From: Bacillus sp. 123MFChir2
GTDB taxonomy: Bacteria; Bacillota; Bacilli; Bacillales; Bacillaceae_G
DNA: 64,000 bases
NCBI RefSeq assembly: GCF_000383235.1
Contig: NZ_KB910931.1
Coordinates: 41,995 to 105,994 of the forward strand
Reading direction: 5' to 3'
In this document: one piece after another, positions 38,659 through 48,122 of the stretch
How the letters are laid out: each line of letters opens with the position of its first letter
How positions within the stretch are numbered: position 1 is the first letter of the stretch
The notes under the pieces: model-generated
Seen by the model: the letters and a program-made list of their open reading frames with translations, nothing else
Database searches by the model: none
What the model was told of the DNA's origin: nothing
Position numbers and translations under genes: made by a program

Positions 38659-38809
38659 GTCCCCCTCCTTTAACATTAATTCCCTATTATTATAAGGTAT
38701 TAAGACATATTAGGTCATGTATATTTCATAAGTAGAAGTTTTTTTGCTGTAGGTGAATGATAGTAGAATCCAATGATTGACCAAAAATTAATCGTACTTT
38801 TAAGATGTA

Positions 38810-38950
38810 TTATTTTTGTTCTATCATCGCTTCCTTTGGCACACCAAAGAAATAGGTTACGATAAACCCACCGACGTATCCTGCAAATAATCCAATGACG
38901 TATTTCCACCATTCATAAAAAAAATTACATATTACAACCCAAATTAAAAC
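38810..38950 (-). pseudogene. Possible C-terminal fragment of a PTS permease or membrane protein
   Basis: A frame from 38950 to TAA 38810 reads EWWKYVIGLFAGYVGGFIV then TYFFGVPKEAMIEQK with no start codon. The TYFFGVPKE end resembles the last helix of PTS EIIC permeases such as those for amino sugars. It overlaps the end of the DUF2785 gene by a few bases. Short and uncertain. Confidence 0.3.
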
Positions 38951-39768
38951 CTATGCCATTTTTTCAAATTCTCTAGTACAGCAATCGTAAATATAGAGTT
39001 TTCCTCTTGTTTTAAAGCCCTGAAATACAAACTTCTTAAGAAGGTTCTAATGTTTTGTACTAAAATATCATTTTGAGAAGGTGAAGCGTCTTCAATGTTC
39101 GTAAAGCTGTGAAGCCAGTTATTCCATTCTTCTTGGGTTAAAAGATTTTGATTCTGTAAAGACATTACTACCGTTACTAATCGCTCATCCTCAAAGTTTA
39201 TATATATGTAATCGTTCAGACAAACCTTATGGCGAATAACGGCAAGTATTGCATGCAAAAATTCGCGATTTCGTATTGTACGTGTTAAAGCGTCTAGCGC
39301 ATCTGCGGCATGTGCAGTAGAATGAGCCCAGCCTTTTCCAGCTACATAGCCTCGTACATCCTGCTCAAGATGCACATATTCCAAAACTTGTTCTGCCACG
39401 CTGTAGAGCTGTTCTTCAGATAAGAACGGTTCTTTTTCATGAACGGATAAAATAAGCGGTGGGATTAAAATTGAGAAAGCACGCTTAAAAACAGAGTCTG
39501 TTCCTTTTTCACCAATTTTATAAAACAAATAATCAGGACTAAGCGCTTGTAACAATAGTCCGCGTAACTCTTTTTGTCTAAATACTTCTCCTGTAATCCA
39601 TCGTTCGAGCGTACTGTAAATTAATTCATCCCGCAAATCTGCATCAGTTGAACCGATATAATCCATCATCCATTGTGCGTATGGATAGGCGTCCACATCT
39701 TCTGGTACGGCGTAATTGTTCTTTTGGATTTGTTGCAGTTCTTGTTTTAATTCTTGTTCATCCATCAT
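38944..39768 (-). CDS. DUF2785 family protein
   Basis: 274 residues, helical, with the DUF2785 hallmark GYVAGKGWAHSTAHAADAL near residue 145. The His-rich motif suggests metal or catalytic function, but the family is uncharacterised. ATG 39768 is preceded by an AGAAAG/AAGGGG region. Monocistronic. Confidence 0.82.
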   Translation of the reverse strand: MMDEQELKQELQQIQKNNYAVPEDVDAYPYAQWMMDYIGSTDADLRDELIYSTLERWITGEVFRQKELRGLLLQALSPDYLFYKIGEKGTDSVFKRAFSILIPPLILSVHEKEPFLSEEQLYSVAEQVLEYVHLEQDVRGYVAGKGWAHSTAHAADALDALTRTIRNREFLHAILAVIRHKVCLNDYIYINFEDERLVTVVMSLQNQNLLTQEEWNNWLHSFTNIEDASPSQNDILVQNIRTFLRSLYFRALKQEENSIFTIAVLENLKKWHRF

Positions 39769-39966
39769 AATACTTTCTAGCCCCTTTTATCATTTTTCTA
39801 TTTTGCTTTTATACTAACTTATAACCATCCTCTTTATATAATTGCATCCAATTATATAAGAATTATATCAACTATTTGCATGTAACTGCACTACCAAAAT
39901 AAAATTGGATCTATCTGTAACTTTCCTGAATACGGTAAAATACATATTAAAAAAGATAAGGGTGTC

Positions 39967-40092
39967 TTGCAGGAAGAACTTTTCCATCATATTTCACCAC
40001 TTGGATGGGAACATATCAACTTCCTTGGTGAGTATAAGTTTAAATTTAAGCAGCCAACTACTTTAGAATCATTACATATATTCTATTTTTTT
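39967..40092 (+). mobile_element. Tn3-family transposase remnant (C-terminal tail)
   Basis: The frame from TTG 39967 contains HHISPLGWEHINFLGEY, the highly conserved C-terminal signature of Tn3-family TnpA, followed by KFKFKQPTTLESL. Upstream sequence in frame does not match the transposase, and no 38-bp terminal repeat is visible nearby. This is a scar of a larger Tn3 element. It is of interest because an intact Tn3-type inverted-repeat pair lies at 56541-61011. Confidence 0.75.
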
Positions 40093-40140
40093 GTTAGGTA
40101 TCTTCTACTGCTTATGTACAAGTCCTATCAACCAGTGTGG

Positions 40141-41145
40141 TTATTTAGCAAACGTATCAGCCACTAAATTGCTAAATTCTCTTAAGTATTGAAGGTAATT
40201 GTCACCTCCATAGTTATATCGTTTGTTATACATCTTTGCGACAACGACATTATATTCAGGAATCACTAAAATCGTTGGCCCTGTTACACCTAGTATTTGA
40301 TAGGATCCTTTTGGGACTCTTTCACCTATTTCACTTTGCAATGCTGGTGTATTCTGAACAAACCAAAATAATCCGTTTTGTGGTAAATTTGTATTTTTAA
40401 AATGAGGAGAATGAACTTGTGTTGTAATTTCAATAACTTCTTTCGGGACGATTTGTTTCCCATTCATATATCCTTTATTTAGGTGAAGGTTTCCCCAATA
40501 TGCAAACTCTCTAGCGGAGACAAAAAGATTCGATTCTGTCCCATCATCTGATGTACCTATCTTGTTTTCAGCTAGTTTACCTGGATCTATAACTACTTTT
40601 ACTAAATTGTTATGATCTACTTTTTGCCAAGCTGTTTCTGTAAAACTCGCGGGTATAAAAACTCGTTCTCTCAGTAATTCTGGAAAACTTTTATTATATA
40701 GCTTATTAATTAGCTGTGTCATCATTTCGACATTAATACCTCTGTAAGCCCATTCTTCTCCAGGTTCAAATTCTCGGTACATGCTTCCGCTGTCACTCGC
40801 ATTGAGACCATGTGAATGAGTCACTAAGTGCCTTAAGGTTGTATTACTAAGTAAAGTTTTGTCATACTCTTCAAAGTAATCTACAGCATAATCGTCTAGA
40901 CTTTTAATTTTCCCTTCATAAAGCGCATAGGCAATCGCAAGTCCTAAGTAACTTTTTCTTGCAGAAGCAACGTTAAACTGTGAAGTTGCTGTAATAGGAG
41001 AACTATTTTTTGTATTAGAATGAGTTCCGCTATAATGCTCCAATACAACTTGATTATCTTTCATAATAAAGAGTGCTGCTGCGGAGCTATGGTTTCTTTC
41101 TTTTATATTCTCTACCCATGAAATTAAATGCTCGTATTTTTTCAT
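40141..41145 (-). CDS. Serine hydrolase, beta-lactamase class C type
   Basis: 334 residues. SxxK is in NVASARKSYLG near residue 62; the second motif is in EWAYRGINVEMM. The fold is the class C beta-lactamase/esterase. There is no signal peptide. It differs in sequence from the protein at 7156-8082 but belongs to the same superfamily. Substrate unknown. Its stop overlaps the end of the frame that carries the Tn3 transposase scar. Confidence 0.82.
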   Translation of the reverse strand: MKKYEHLISWVENIKERNHSSAAALFIMKDNQVVLEHYSGTHSNTKNSSPITATSQFNVASARKSYLGLAIAYALYEGKIKSLDDYAVDYFEEYDKTLLSNTTLRHLVTHSHGLNASDSGSMYREFEPGEEWAYRGINVEMMTQLINKLYNKSFPELLRERVFIPASFTETAWQKVDHNNLVKVVIDPGKLAENKIGTSDDGTESNLFVSAREFAYWGNLHLNKGYMNGKQIVPKEVIEITTQVHSPHFKNTNLPQNGLFWFVQNTPALQSEIGERVPKGSYQILGVTGPTILVIPEYNVVVAKMYNKRYNYGGDNYLQYLREFSNLVADTFAK

Positions 41146-41317
41146 TTTTTATTCCTTTCTTTATTGAATCTTTACCAAAATTCAAATTCGACAAAAAATG
41201 AAAAACACCTTTCTTCAGTATTGTGATTTCTAATCATAAAAACTGAATCATTTTCACATCGAAAAAGTAAAAAAGCAGGAGAAAGTCTTCCTGCTTTTTA
41301 GTGATACTTTGGATGTT

Positions 41318-42154
41318 TCATTCAGTTGAACCTTCTTCAATTGAGCCATGATTCATATTCTTTCCATAAAATATTTCATCCATTTCCAATTTTAATTTCT
41401 TTGTAATTTCTTGTTGTTCGTCTATAGATAATGTTTCTTGTGTATATCCAAACAAGTAGTTATTTAAGTCGAATTTTTTTAGTTTGCATTTTGTATGAAA
41501 AATATGTTCTTGATATACATTCACATCAATCATGTCATACGAATTTTTTATATTCTCTGGAATGTAATTTTGGATGGAACTTATTTCGTGATCAATAAAT
41601 AATTTATTCCCCGTTATATCTCTTGTAAATCCTCGAACTCGGTAATCGATGGTCATAATATCCGTATCAAATGAGTGAATTAAATAATTTAGCGCCTTAA
41701 GAGGTGAGATTTCCCCGCAAGTCGACACATCAATATCGGCTCTAAAAGTGCTGATTCCTTCATCTGGATGATATTCAGGATATGTATGAACTGTTATATG
41801 ACTTTTATCTAACTGTATAACGACTGATCCTGGAAGAGGGCCGGGTGATTCGCTAAATGATTCAGTTGGTACTTCTACAATTGGACCTTCTGAAACTAAG
41901 ATTGTTACGCTCGCTCCTTGTGGAACGTAGTCTTGTTTAGCGACATTTAATACGTGTGCACCTATAATGTCAGATACATTTTTTAAAATCTTTGTTAATC
42001 TGTCTGCATTATATTGTTCATCTATGTATTCAATATATGCTTCCCGTTCTTCTCTTGTTTTTGTATAGCAGATATCATACATATTAAAACTTAATGATTT
42101 TGTAAGGTTATTAAATCCATGTAATTGAATTCGTTGCTCTGGTGTTAACTTCAT
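41318..42154 (-). CDS. speD: S-adenosylmethionine decarboxylase proenzyme (long, E. coli-type)
   Basis: 278 residues from ATG 42154 with AGGGGGAA upstream; a TTG at 42184 lies before it. The self-cleavage site is [19 protein letters not shown] near residue 108, where Ser becomes the pyruvoyl cofactor. The enzyme decarboxylates SAM for spermidine synthesis. The length and the C-terminal domain are those of the E. coli class, not of the short Bacillus SpeH. Alone here, with no spermidine synthase next to it. Confidence 0.9.
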   Translation of the reverse strand: MKLTPEQRIQLHGFNNLTKSLSFNMYDICYTKTREEREAYIEYIDEQYNADRLTKILKNVSDIIGAHVLNVAKQDYVPQGASVTILVSEGPIVEVPTESFSESPGPLPGSVVIQLDKSHITVHTYPEYHPDEGISTFRADIDVSTCGEISPLKALNYLIHSFDTDIMTIDYRVRGFTRDITGNKLFIDHEISSIQNYIPENIKNSYDMIDVNVYQEHIFHTKCKLKKFDLNNYLFGYTQETLSIDEQQEITKKLKLEMDEIFYGKNMNHGSIEEGSTE

Positions 42155-42339
42155 GATGAATTCCCCCTGTTTTTTTATATTCAATAATGATTAATACCCT
42201 TTTATGAAATATAATTCCATCCTATAATTTTTTCATGCATATGTAGGTTAATTATGGTTGTTTTAATTTTAATTCCCAAAATACGGTAAATGAAATTCGT
42301 TATTTTTTATGAGCCGTATAATTGGATTTTTATCATTTG

Positions 42340-42374
42340 AAAAAGCTTGGATTTAATCAAATCCAAGCTTTTTC
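42340..42374. terminator. Hairpin with AAAAGCTTGG arms
   Basis: Nearly perfect 15-bp stem (42341-42355 / 42359-42373). A very similar hairpin lies at 44530-44563. It probably terminates the minus-strand small gene ending at 42396. Confidence 0.7.
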
Positions 42375-42395
42375 AATAAATAATGGTTTCAACCG

Positions 42396-42521
42396 TTATT
42401 TATTGAAATCCTTTTTCGTTACTTCACTTCTAATATTTACATCTTTAGAGAATTCAGTATCTTTCTTTAAATTGTTCGGATATTTGTTTTTTCGTTCTCG
42501 ATTATCATTTCTGTTCGTCAT
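42396..42521 (-). CDS. Small basic hydrophilic protein
   Basis: 41 residues, ATG 42521 with AAAGGAGGATT upstream. Asn/Lys/Arg-rich (TNRNDNRERKNKYPNN), no hydrophobic segment, disordered. No family recognised. A second hairpin (42374-42386 / 42393-42405) overlaps its stop codon. Confidence 0.6.
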   Translation of the reverse strand: MTNRNDNRERKNKYPNNLKKDTEFSKDVNIRSEVTKKDFNK

Positions 42522-42677
42522 AAATAATCCTCCTTTTGTTAAGGGTTGTACTTATTTTTTTATGAAAGAAACCATTTCATACAGGGTAAATTGTTATCCT
42601 TATTCCACTTTTTGCAAAATCTCTTTTGGACAAATTACTTTCTGATTAGCACATACTATTCATTGGAGGTGACAAGT

Positions 42678-42830
42678 ATGGGAAACAATCAAAACCCGTT
42701 CACAACAAAAAAGCGTAGTGCCAACGGACAATATGATAAAGAAGCTCATAGCATCGATAGTCATGGGAATTATGTACCTAATACACCAACGAATGATGCA
42801 GTTCTTCGTGCTGAAAGAGAAAAAAAATGA
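42678..42830 (+). CDS. Small hydrophilic protein, first of a two-gene unit
   Basis: 50 residues from ATG 42678 with GGAGGTG upstream. Sequence such as NPFTTKKRSANGQYDKEAHS is polar and probably disordered. Its stop overlaps the ATG of the next gene (ATGA at 42827-42830), so the two are translationally coupled. Confidence 0.7.
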   Translation: MGNNQNPFTTKKRSANGQYDKEAHSIDSHGNYVPNTPTNDAVLRAEREKK

Positions 42831-43159
42831 CTGTTTTGAAGAATAAAATCTTAGAATTAGTACCGGAATCTGTAAAAAAGTTGCTTCAAAAAGAAATGGA
42901 AGATGAAAATCGACATCTAATTGATTTCGTTGTAGATGATGTAATTGGTTATGGATTTGAACCAGAACAAGTGGCTCCCTGTATAATGGCAGCTTATTAT
43001 GTTCACGAATCAACGGCCTATCCAAATGAAATGGAAGAAGAATGGAAGTTGAGATTGGTGTTTCACGCTTCTATTCGTACGGCGATGAAACTTTTGTCTT
43101 ACGGTAAATACAAAGCAGAGCGATCCGAAAGTGGCTGGATGAGGTATGAAAATGTTTAA
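42827..43159 (+). CDS. Conserved-looking helical protein of unknown function
   Basis: 110 residues starting at ATG 42827 overlapping the previous stop. Helical and acidic at the start (ESVKKLLQKEMEDENRHLI), then FVVDDVIGYGFEPEQVAPC and a basic C-terminus. No known domain recognised. A hairpin terminator follows at 43199-43249. Confidence 0.72.
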   Translation: MTVLKNKILELVPESVKKLLQKEMEDENRHLIDFVVDDVIGYGFEPEQVAPCIMAAYYVHESTAYPNEMEEEWKLRLVFHASIRTAMKLLSYGKYKAERSESGWMRYENV

Positions 43160-43456
43160 GTAACGTTTGCTAAGATCCATTACATTAAGATAATTTCGGC
43201 CTAAAAAGTCCGATTGTAACTTCATTAAAGTTATATCGGGCCTTTTAGGCTGCATTAACGGGCAGTAAGACTCCCACCTCGAATGAAAAAACCCACTTAT
43301 TAAAGTTTCACTTTTGTTATTGTAATCGTCCACAATTGCTGCTACAAGGTACTTTTTTATATGATTCTCCAAATCTACCCTTTGTTGCATACATATATTT
43401 TTTATAAATAGATAACCTGTCCAATCAAGAAGCTCTTCATTTAAATAGTATAGTAT
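43160..43456. other. Terminator and unassigned sequence
   Basis: Contains an imperfect 16-bp stem (43199-43214 / 43234-43249) with an inner stem, the terminator of the two-gene unit. On the minus strand a frame from 43390 begins MQQRVDLENHIKKYLVAAIV but lacks a ribosome site and runs into the hairpin and the gene above; I could not decide whether it is a remnant. Confidence 0.5.
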
Positions 43457-43786
43457 GTGAGCTACTTTCAGAGATCCAGTTCAAGCATCCATCTACATAG
43501 GAATTATGGATTAGTTAGAGAGGAGAGGTCTACAATCGCTTACGTATTCGAACAATGCATGAATATATGTTTGGAAATTTTAATTGCGCCAGATACAGAT
43601 ATAGAACTATCTATAAGTGACTACGACACATGTTCATCAGGAGTTGTAATTGATGGTGATGTAATTATCATTACGTTACCGTTAGTGGCTTGTGTTGTAA
43701 TTACGCTTCATGATGATTTTAGCATTTCAGTTGAGCTTGTTGATTCGTTAGTTTTTCTTTCTATTCCACCTTCTAATGAGAAATAA
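43457..43786 (+). CDS. Small acidic protein, unknown function
   Basis: Up to 109 residues from GTG 43457. The best-supported coding part begins at MNICLEILIAPDTDI (43559) and is acidic and beta-rich (SISDYDTCSSGVVIDGDVII). GAGGAGAGG lies at about 43519-43527 but has no standard start at a good distance, so the true start is unclear. A perfect 16-bp terminator directly downstream supports that the gene is real. Confidence 0.5.
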   Translation: MSYFQRSSSSIHLHRNYGLVREERSTIAYVFEQCMNICLEILIAPDTDIELSISDYDTCSSGVVIDGDVIIITLPLVACVVITLHDDFSISVELVDSLVFLSIPPSNEK

Positions 43787-43804
43787 ACAAAAGTTCGTTA
43801 GCTA

Positions 43805-43842
43805 AAACAGGAACAGAAACGATATTGTTTCTGTTCCTGTTT
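43805..43842 (+). terminator. Strong terminator
   Basis: Perfect 16-bp arms 43805-43820 / 43827-43842, loop of six bases. Confidence 0.85.
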
Positions 43843-44049
43843 GCTACTATATAAATTCATTTTAATTTTTCGACATATAAGTCGCGGTTATGCAGAATGA
43901 AATAAGACCGCTACTTGCCTGTTCCTTTTGTTTTTAACCTCGCATGTGGCAGGAAAAGGATTTGACCGCTTCTATGCACGGCCAGACACTCTCGTCCTCC
44001 CAAAAAAAGAAAGGGGTTTTTATGTCGGCTTTTCAATTGTATTTATATA

Positions 44050-44193
44050 TTAATATTCAATTTCATCATAATCTTTTGGCTGTGGTATTGGTTGCATATT
44101 ACTCGCATCTTTCGGATCACTATAAATAGCGTTTTCTTCTGTGTTTAATTTTTTGATGTTTAGTTTTTTATTATTATTTAGTTCTTTTTCCAT
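44050..44193 (-). CDS. Small hydrophilic protein
   Basis: 47 residues, ATG 44193 with AGGAG 9 bases upstream. Asn/Lys-rich N-terminus and acidic C-terminus (PIPQPKDYDEIEY). No family recognised. It lies between the 43.8-kb terminator and the TOMM cluster. Confidence 0.6.
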   Translation of the reverse strand: MEKELNNNKKLNIKKLNTEENAIYSDPKDASNMQPIPQPKDYDEIEY

Positions 44194-44587
44194 CAGAATC
44201 AGCTCCTAAACGTCTTTTCAAATGTAATTATGTCCTATACTACTCTTTTCTACTCTGTAAGAATAATTAAGGGTTGATTGACATATTTACTAATATTTTT
44301 ATTGACTGTAAAAATACGATAAATGAAATTTGGTGTTGATTTTTTATTGTCCAATTGTTTTATCCCGTACTAACAAACTAGTACATCTAGATTGCGAAAA
44401 GCAAAGAAGATTTTGAATAAATCTTTAATTTTCTTCTTTTTAGAAGAAATCAACTAATAACTTAGGAGCGTCATCTTTAAGTCTATAACCTTCACCGATT
44501 TGCGTTTTGTTAAGAGTGTTTACTACATGAAAAAGCTTGCATTCATTCGAATCCAAGCTTTTTAATATTCTATATAAGTAATGTTTT
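44194..44587. other. Intergenic stretch with SagB terminator
   Basis: No gene. A hairpin (stem 44530-44539 / 44554-44563) with AAAAGCTTGG-like arms follows the dehydrogenase gene and should terminate the TOMM operon. A segment at about 44310-44335 (aaaatacgataaatgaaatt) resembles 42276-42300, possibly a shared promoter element. Confidence 0.5.
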
Positions 44588-46156
44588 TTAACTATGCAAA
44601 CTTCCTTTCAACCAAGGACGTTGCCGATAAAAGCCAATTGGAATTTGGATAAGACTCGTTTTTTCTTCTGAACCTAGTTTGTAAATTTCATCGCACAAAT
44701 TGACATCGAATCCAAGAAGCGGGTGCCCTCCGAGTCCTATAGCGGAAGCCGCTAACAATAATTTTTGTACAAGGATGCCCGCTTCCATCTGTTGAATGCG
44801 GTATCCTCTATATCCAAGTTCTGTTTTAAGATGTTTTTTATCTCCTACTACATGTAGACAAAGTGGCACTTGGAATATATTTACATTATGGAATGTCATC
44901 CCGCTTTGCAGAAAGAAACGATGATCTCCAAGATGTACTTGTCGTAATGCATGAGCATCACTGTCATAATGATAAGCGCCGTTTGGGATCCCTTCAACAC
45001 CAAATAAACATACGTATAAGGAAACACGGGATGCGAATTCTTCATGCTTTGTATCTAAATCGTTTTGATAGGCAAAAGAAGCAGTTGCTTCATGCAGTAA
45101 CGTAGTCAATTGATCTTGACTCATTTTCCGAAATGTAAAATCCATTTCCGGTGAAAATCGATTTTGGCAAGCAGCTGTTAAGTCGTATGACATTCGCTTT
45201 ATACATGGAAGAACTAACGCTTGACCATCACGCATTCTATTTGTTTCACTCTTGATTTTTTGAAACGATCGTGTTGATTCAAGCATAGATGCTTCATTCA
45301 TTTGAATTAGCATTGGATACTGTGCAATCTTTCGAGATTTAACATAGTGATTATGGTGGATAATTGGTAGTTCCTCACATAATTGAGTAGCAGACACTTC
45401 TTTATTCGTAGCATCATTTTCATGATTGAACTGTGGTGCTACAGAATTGACCGATAGAGGGATAACTGCATATACACTCTCCTCTTGTTCCGATAATCCG
45501 AGTAAATGATTGATGGCCCGGTCTAGAAATTGAAAATGCACGCTTGGTGTGAACTGAAATCGTTTTGCTACTTCTAGCAATTGTCCGATTAACACACCTG
45601 CATCTAATCCTTGCAGACGATAAGAAAAGTTATGATATTTAAAGAAATTTTTCCAAAACATTGTCGATACAAAAATAACACCGAAACAAGCGGATGTGTC
45701 ACAGCTATTCCCAAGAGTTCGGGTTACATATGAATCAAAATTCCCTTCTCTTAATAATACTAAGCGGTGATGTGCTACATCGTAGTGGTAAATCCCAACA
45801 GGTACATTTTCCATCTTTAAATATATATACAATTCATTTGGATATAAGCCTCCGCCCGAGGGAACAAACCTCCGATACGACTGCATAACATTTAATTCTG
45901 GTGATGGTGAGGTCGACTGACTGAATTGAGTAAGCCCAAATACGTACCAAAGAAAATGACCGATTTCGCGAAGATTCGGTTCTGTTGATACTTCGAAATT
46001 TTCAAGTGTTAATGTAACTTCAGAAGATAACGGAATTCCCGGTAAGTCCCGATAAAGCTTATAAGAAAGTGGTCCGTCTTCCCAGTCCACCTCCCAAGTC
46101 GAGGTGGTTGCTTCGTCATTAACATGTAAATTGTTCAAAAATGTCTCTAAACTCAC
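44588..46156 (-). CDS. SagB-type azoline dehydrogenase (two-domain)
   Basis: 522 residues from GTG 46156 with AGGAGGGAG upstream. Two nitroreductase-like halves: the first has RFVPSGGGLYPNELYIY near residue 90 and LQGLDAGVLIGQLL; the second has YRGYRIQQMEAGILVQK and AIGLGGHPLLGFD. SagB enzymes use FMN to oxidise thiazolines and oxazolines to thiazoles and oxazoles in TOMM precursor peptides. The full-length double domain is the form seen in Bacillus heterocycloanthracin-type clusters. It is last in the minus-strand operon, 22 bp after the YcaO gene. Confidence 0.85.
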   Translation of the reverse strand: MSLETFLNNLHVNDEATTSTWEVDWEDGPLSYKLYRDLPGIPLSSEVTLTLENFEVSTEPNLREIGHFLWYVFGLTQFSQSTSPSPELNVMQSYRRFVPSGGGLYPNELYIYLKMENVPVGIYHYDVAHHRLVLLREGNFDSYVTRTLGNSCDTSACFGVIFVSTMFWKNFFKYHNFSYRLQGLDAGVLIGQLLEVAKRFQFTPSVHFQFLDRAINHLLGLSEQEESVYAVIPLSVNSVAPQFNHENDATNKEVSATQLCEELPIIHHNHYVKSRKIAQYPMLIQMNEASMLESTRSFQKIKSETNRMRDGQALVLPCIKRMSYDLTAACQNRFSPEMDFTFRKMSQDQLTTLLHEATASFAYQNDLDTKHEEFASRVSLYVCLFGVEGIPNGAYHYDSDAHALRQVHLGDHRFFLQSGMTFHNVNIFQVPLCLHVVGDKKHLKTELGYRGYRIQQMEAGILVQKLLLAASAIGLGGHPLLGFDVNLCDEIYKLGSEEKTSLIQIPIGFYRQRPWLKGSLHS

Positions 46157-46178
46157 CCTTCTCCCTCCTAATCATTAC

Positions 46179-48122
46179 TTACGCAAACGGATGCGGATGT
46201 GGATTGAGTTGTTCAAACGTTAGCGATTGCTTCGTATACCCAAGTTTCATTGGCACGTGTAACACTCTCTCTAAACCTGTTAAGCGCGTAAGATGATGCC
46301 CAAATGTCATTGGCAACATTCCTGGAATGAGTACTTTCACACAATGTAATCCATTTCGCATTATTTCTGGTGTCGTCTGATCTACCACAATCACATCGAG
46401 GTTTAACTGGTGCAACATATGAAGCATTTCTCTTAAATCATCTGTCAAATCCTCATGTCTCGTTTTCTGCTTGAATGCTTCGGTAAATGTTTGTAACGGT
46501 CGATTATTATCTAGCAAAAACCGAAACCGTTCTTCCGCTTCTGGCAAAGCACATACCATAGGATGGTCATGCATTTGCTTCACGAGAGAAGGATTGAGGA
46601 ACATTTGTACATATTTCTTGTGATTCGCCTCAAGTTTCTTATCAAGTGTTAACATCATACCAGCTAATTCAAATATTGCACTTTTCACCCCTCGTACCGG
46701 ATCTAAATGCGCCCCAGCTGCACAGAGAATATTCATCCCCTTCTCTTTCCTGTTTTTTGCCAATGCCCAAATGCTTGGAATTCCGTGTTCCATTGTCGAG
46801 TTAAATACATGTATATCATATCCCCCTACTGCACGTACACGTTCTATCATCAACTGCAACTCTTGATCAGCGGCAGAAGAAAGATCAAGACGCGGGAGGG
46901 AAAGCTTTGCATACCAAGTTAACAGAAATGAATCGCGCTCAATGACTTCTAAAATGCCATAAAAAATCGCTTCCTCTAAACTGCCGCCCAATGCGCAACC
47001 ATTGGAAGTCTCATAAACAAAGCCATCTTTACTACCTAAACTATAATAAGCAAGTAGTTCTGGAACTAAAATTGGACGTTCTTGTAAAAATGAATAACCC
47101 CATACCCAATTCATTGGACGATCTGGATGAAACGGTTTAAACGGAAAGTTAGGTTTCATATATTGTTCCTGCGCGTGTACCCCTACTTCAAGAGGATTTA
47201 AAGCTTGATGAGTTAGATTGCGGAACGTATCGTGAATAACTGTACGTTTTCCACGAGGCTCTAGACCGCAATATCGTTCTAATCCTTCTAAAATAGCAGT
47301 TAATTCACTCGTTGCATATGAATGAGTCCGGCCAGCCGTTGGTTCGTTTCCGAAGAGAAGCGGAAGATTCACACTTACATCAGCAAATGGAGGCGTAAGA
47401 TCATACATTTTATCATTTAAAAACCCAGTCTCATGATCTAGATAATCTTTAACTAGTACTTTACTTAGTTCAGATATTGAACGACAACGATAATTATCTA
47501 AGTTAACCTTTGGGCTTGATTGTAATGAAATTTCAGCTGAATGTGATAAATCATTAGGCATTTGGCTACAATTTGAGCATAAAGGATGAGGTAGAAAAAA
47601 ATGATAGGAGCTTTTCAAAGTTTGTAAATTTACGAAAAACATGTGTCCTTCTGATCGTACATAATCATCTTCTAGAATGCACTGCACTTCTCTTAACAGA
47701 ATATGTGTCATTTGTATTAATCCATTATTTGATGTCCATATGTCCCTGGGGATTTCCTCTTTCGATGATAGGATTTGCATTATTTCCCACATCTCTTTCG
47801 AATCACTTCCTGCAAAAGTACGACGTATATCTGCACATTGGGAACATCCTTGTGTACCAGGACGAACGATCGGACCGATTATTCCTTTTCCAAATGAAAC
47901 GAAAGCTCGCAGCCAAGGGATATCCGTCGATTGAAATACACTTTCTGCCTGTTTATGAAATAAGGGATTCCAAGTATCATGTAAAACGAGAACTAAATCG
48001 GTTGTTGCTGGTATATTTAGATCAAAATTGGTGTGCCTTATGATTTCATATTGCACAGCTAATTCTTCATATACACGATTTGCTAATAGTCCCTCTCCAA
48101 TAATTAAAATGGAAGTACTCAC
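46179..48122 (-). CDS. YcaO cyclodehydratase with N-terminal E1-like domain
   Basis: 647 residues from GTG 48122 with GAGAGGAGG 9 bases upstream; longer in-frame starts lie inside the preceding gene. The N-terminal ~230 residues are an E1/ThiF-like partner region (SILIIGEGLLANRVYEEL, CxxC pairs GCSQCAD and CSNC). The YcaO domain follows, with GRTHSYATSELTAILEGLE, SNGCALGGSLEEAIFYGI and EVIERDSF, the ATP-binding acidic residues, and it ends in the proline-rich LNPHPHPFA that organises the active site in azoline-forming YcaOs. It converts Cys/Ser/Thr to azolines. Start overlaps the upstream stop (GTGA), so translation is coupled. Confidence 0.9.
   Translation of the reverse strand: MSTSILIIGEGLLANRVYEELAVQYEIIRHTNFDLNIPATTDLVLVLHDTWNPLFHKQAESVFQSTDIPWLRAFVSFGKGIIGPIVRPGTQGCSQCADIRRTFAGSDSKEMWEIMQILSSKEEIPRDIWTSNNGLIQMTHILLREVQCILEDDYVRSEGHMFFVNLQTLKSSYHFFLPHPLCSNCSQMPNDLSHSAEISLQSSPKVNLDNYRCRSISELSKVLVKDYLDHETGFLNDKMYDLTPPFADVSVNLPLLFGNEPTAGRTHSYATSELTAILEGLERYCGLEPRGKRTVIHDTFRNLTHQALNPLEVGVHAQEQYMKPNFPFKPFHPDRPMNWVWGYSFLQERPILVPELLAYYSLGSKDGFVYETSNGCALGGSLEEAIFYGILEVIERDSFLLTWYAKLSLPRLDLSSAADQELQLMIERVRAVGGYDIHVFNSTMEHGIPSIWALAKNRKEKGMNILCAAGAHLDPVRGVKSAIFELAGMMLTLDKKLEANHKKYVQMFLNPSLVKQMHDHPMVCALPEAEERFRFLLDNNRPLQTFTEAFKQKTRHEDLTDDLREMLHMLHQLNLDVIVVDQTTPEIMRNGLHCVKVLIPGMLPMTFGHHLTRLTGLERVLHVPMKLGYTKQSLTFEQLNPHPHPFA

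Noticed and set aside
39967-40167. Treating the whole 66-codon plus frame as a gene
   Set aside because: Only the Tn3 transposase tail is meaningful; the rest is non-homologous and overlaps the hydrolase gene end.
43010-43390. Minus-strand 126-residue frame
   Set aside because: No ribosome site; it runs through a terminator and antisense to the 42827 gene. Possibly a remnant at its N-terminus, but not supported as a gene.
43930-44020. tRNA-like stretch
   Set aside because: No cloverleaf, anticodon arm or CCA-like end could be formed.
47573-48043. 156-residue plus-strand frame inside the YcaO gene
   Set aside because: Antisense to a strongly supported gene, no ribosome site, no recognisable domain.
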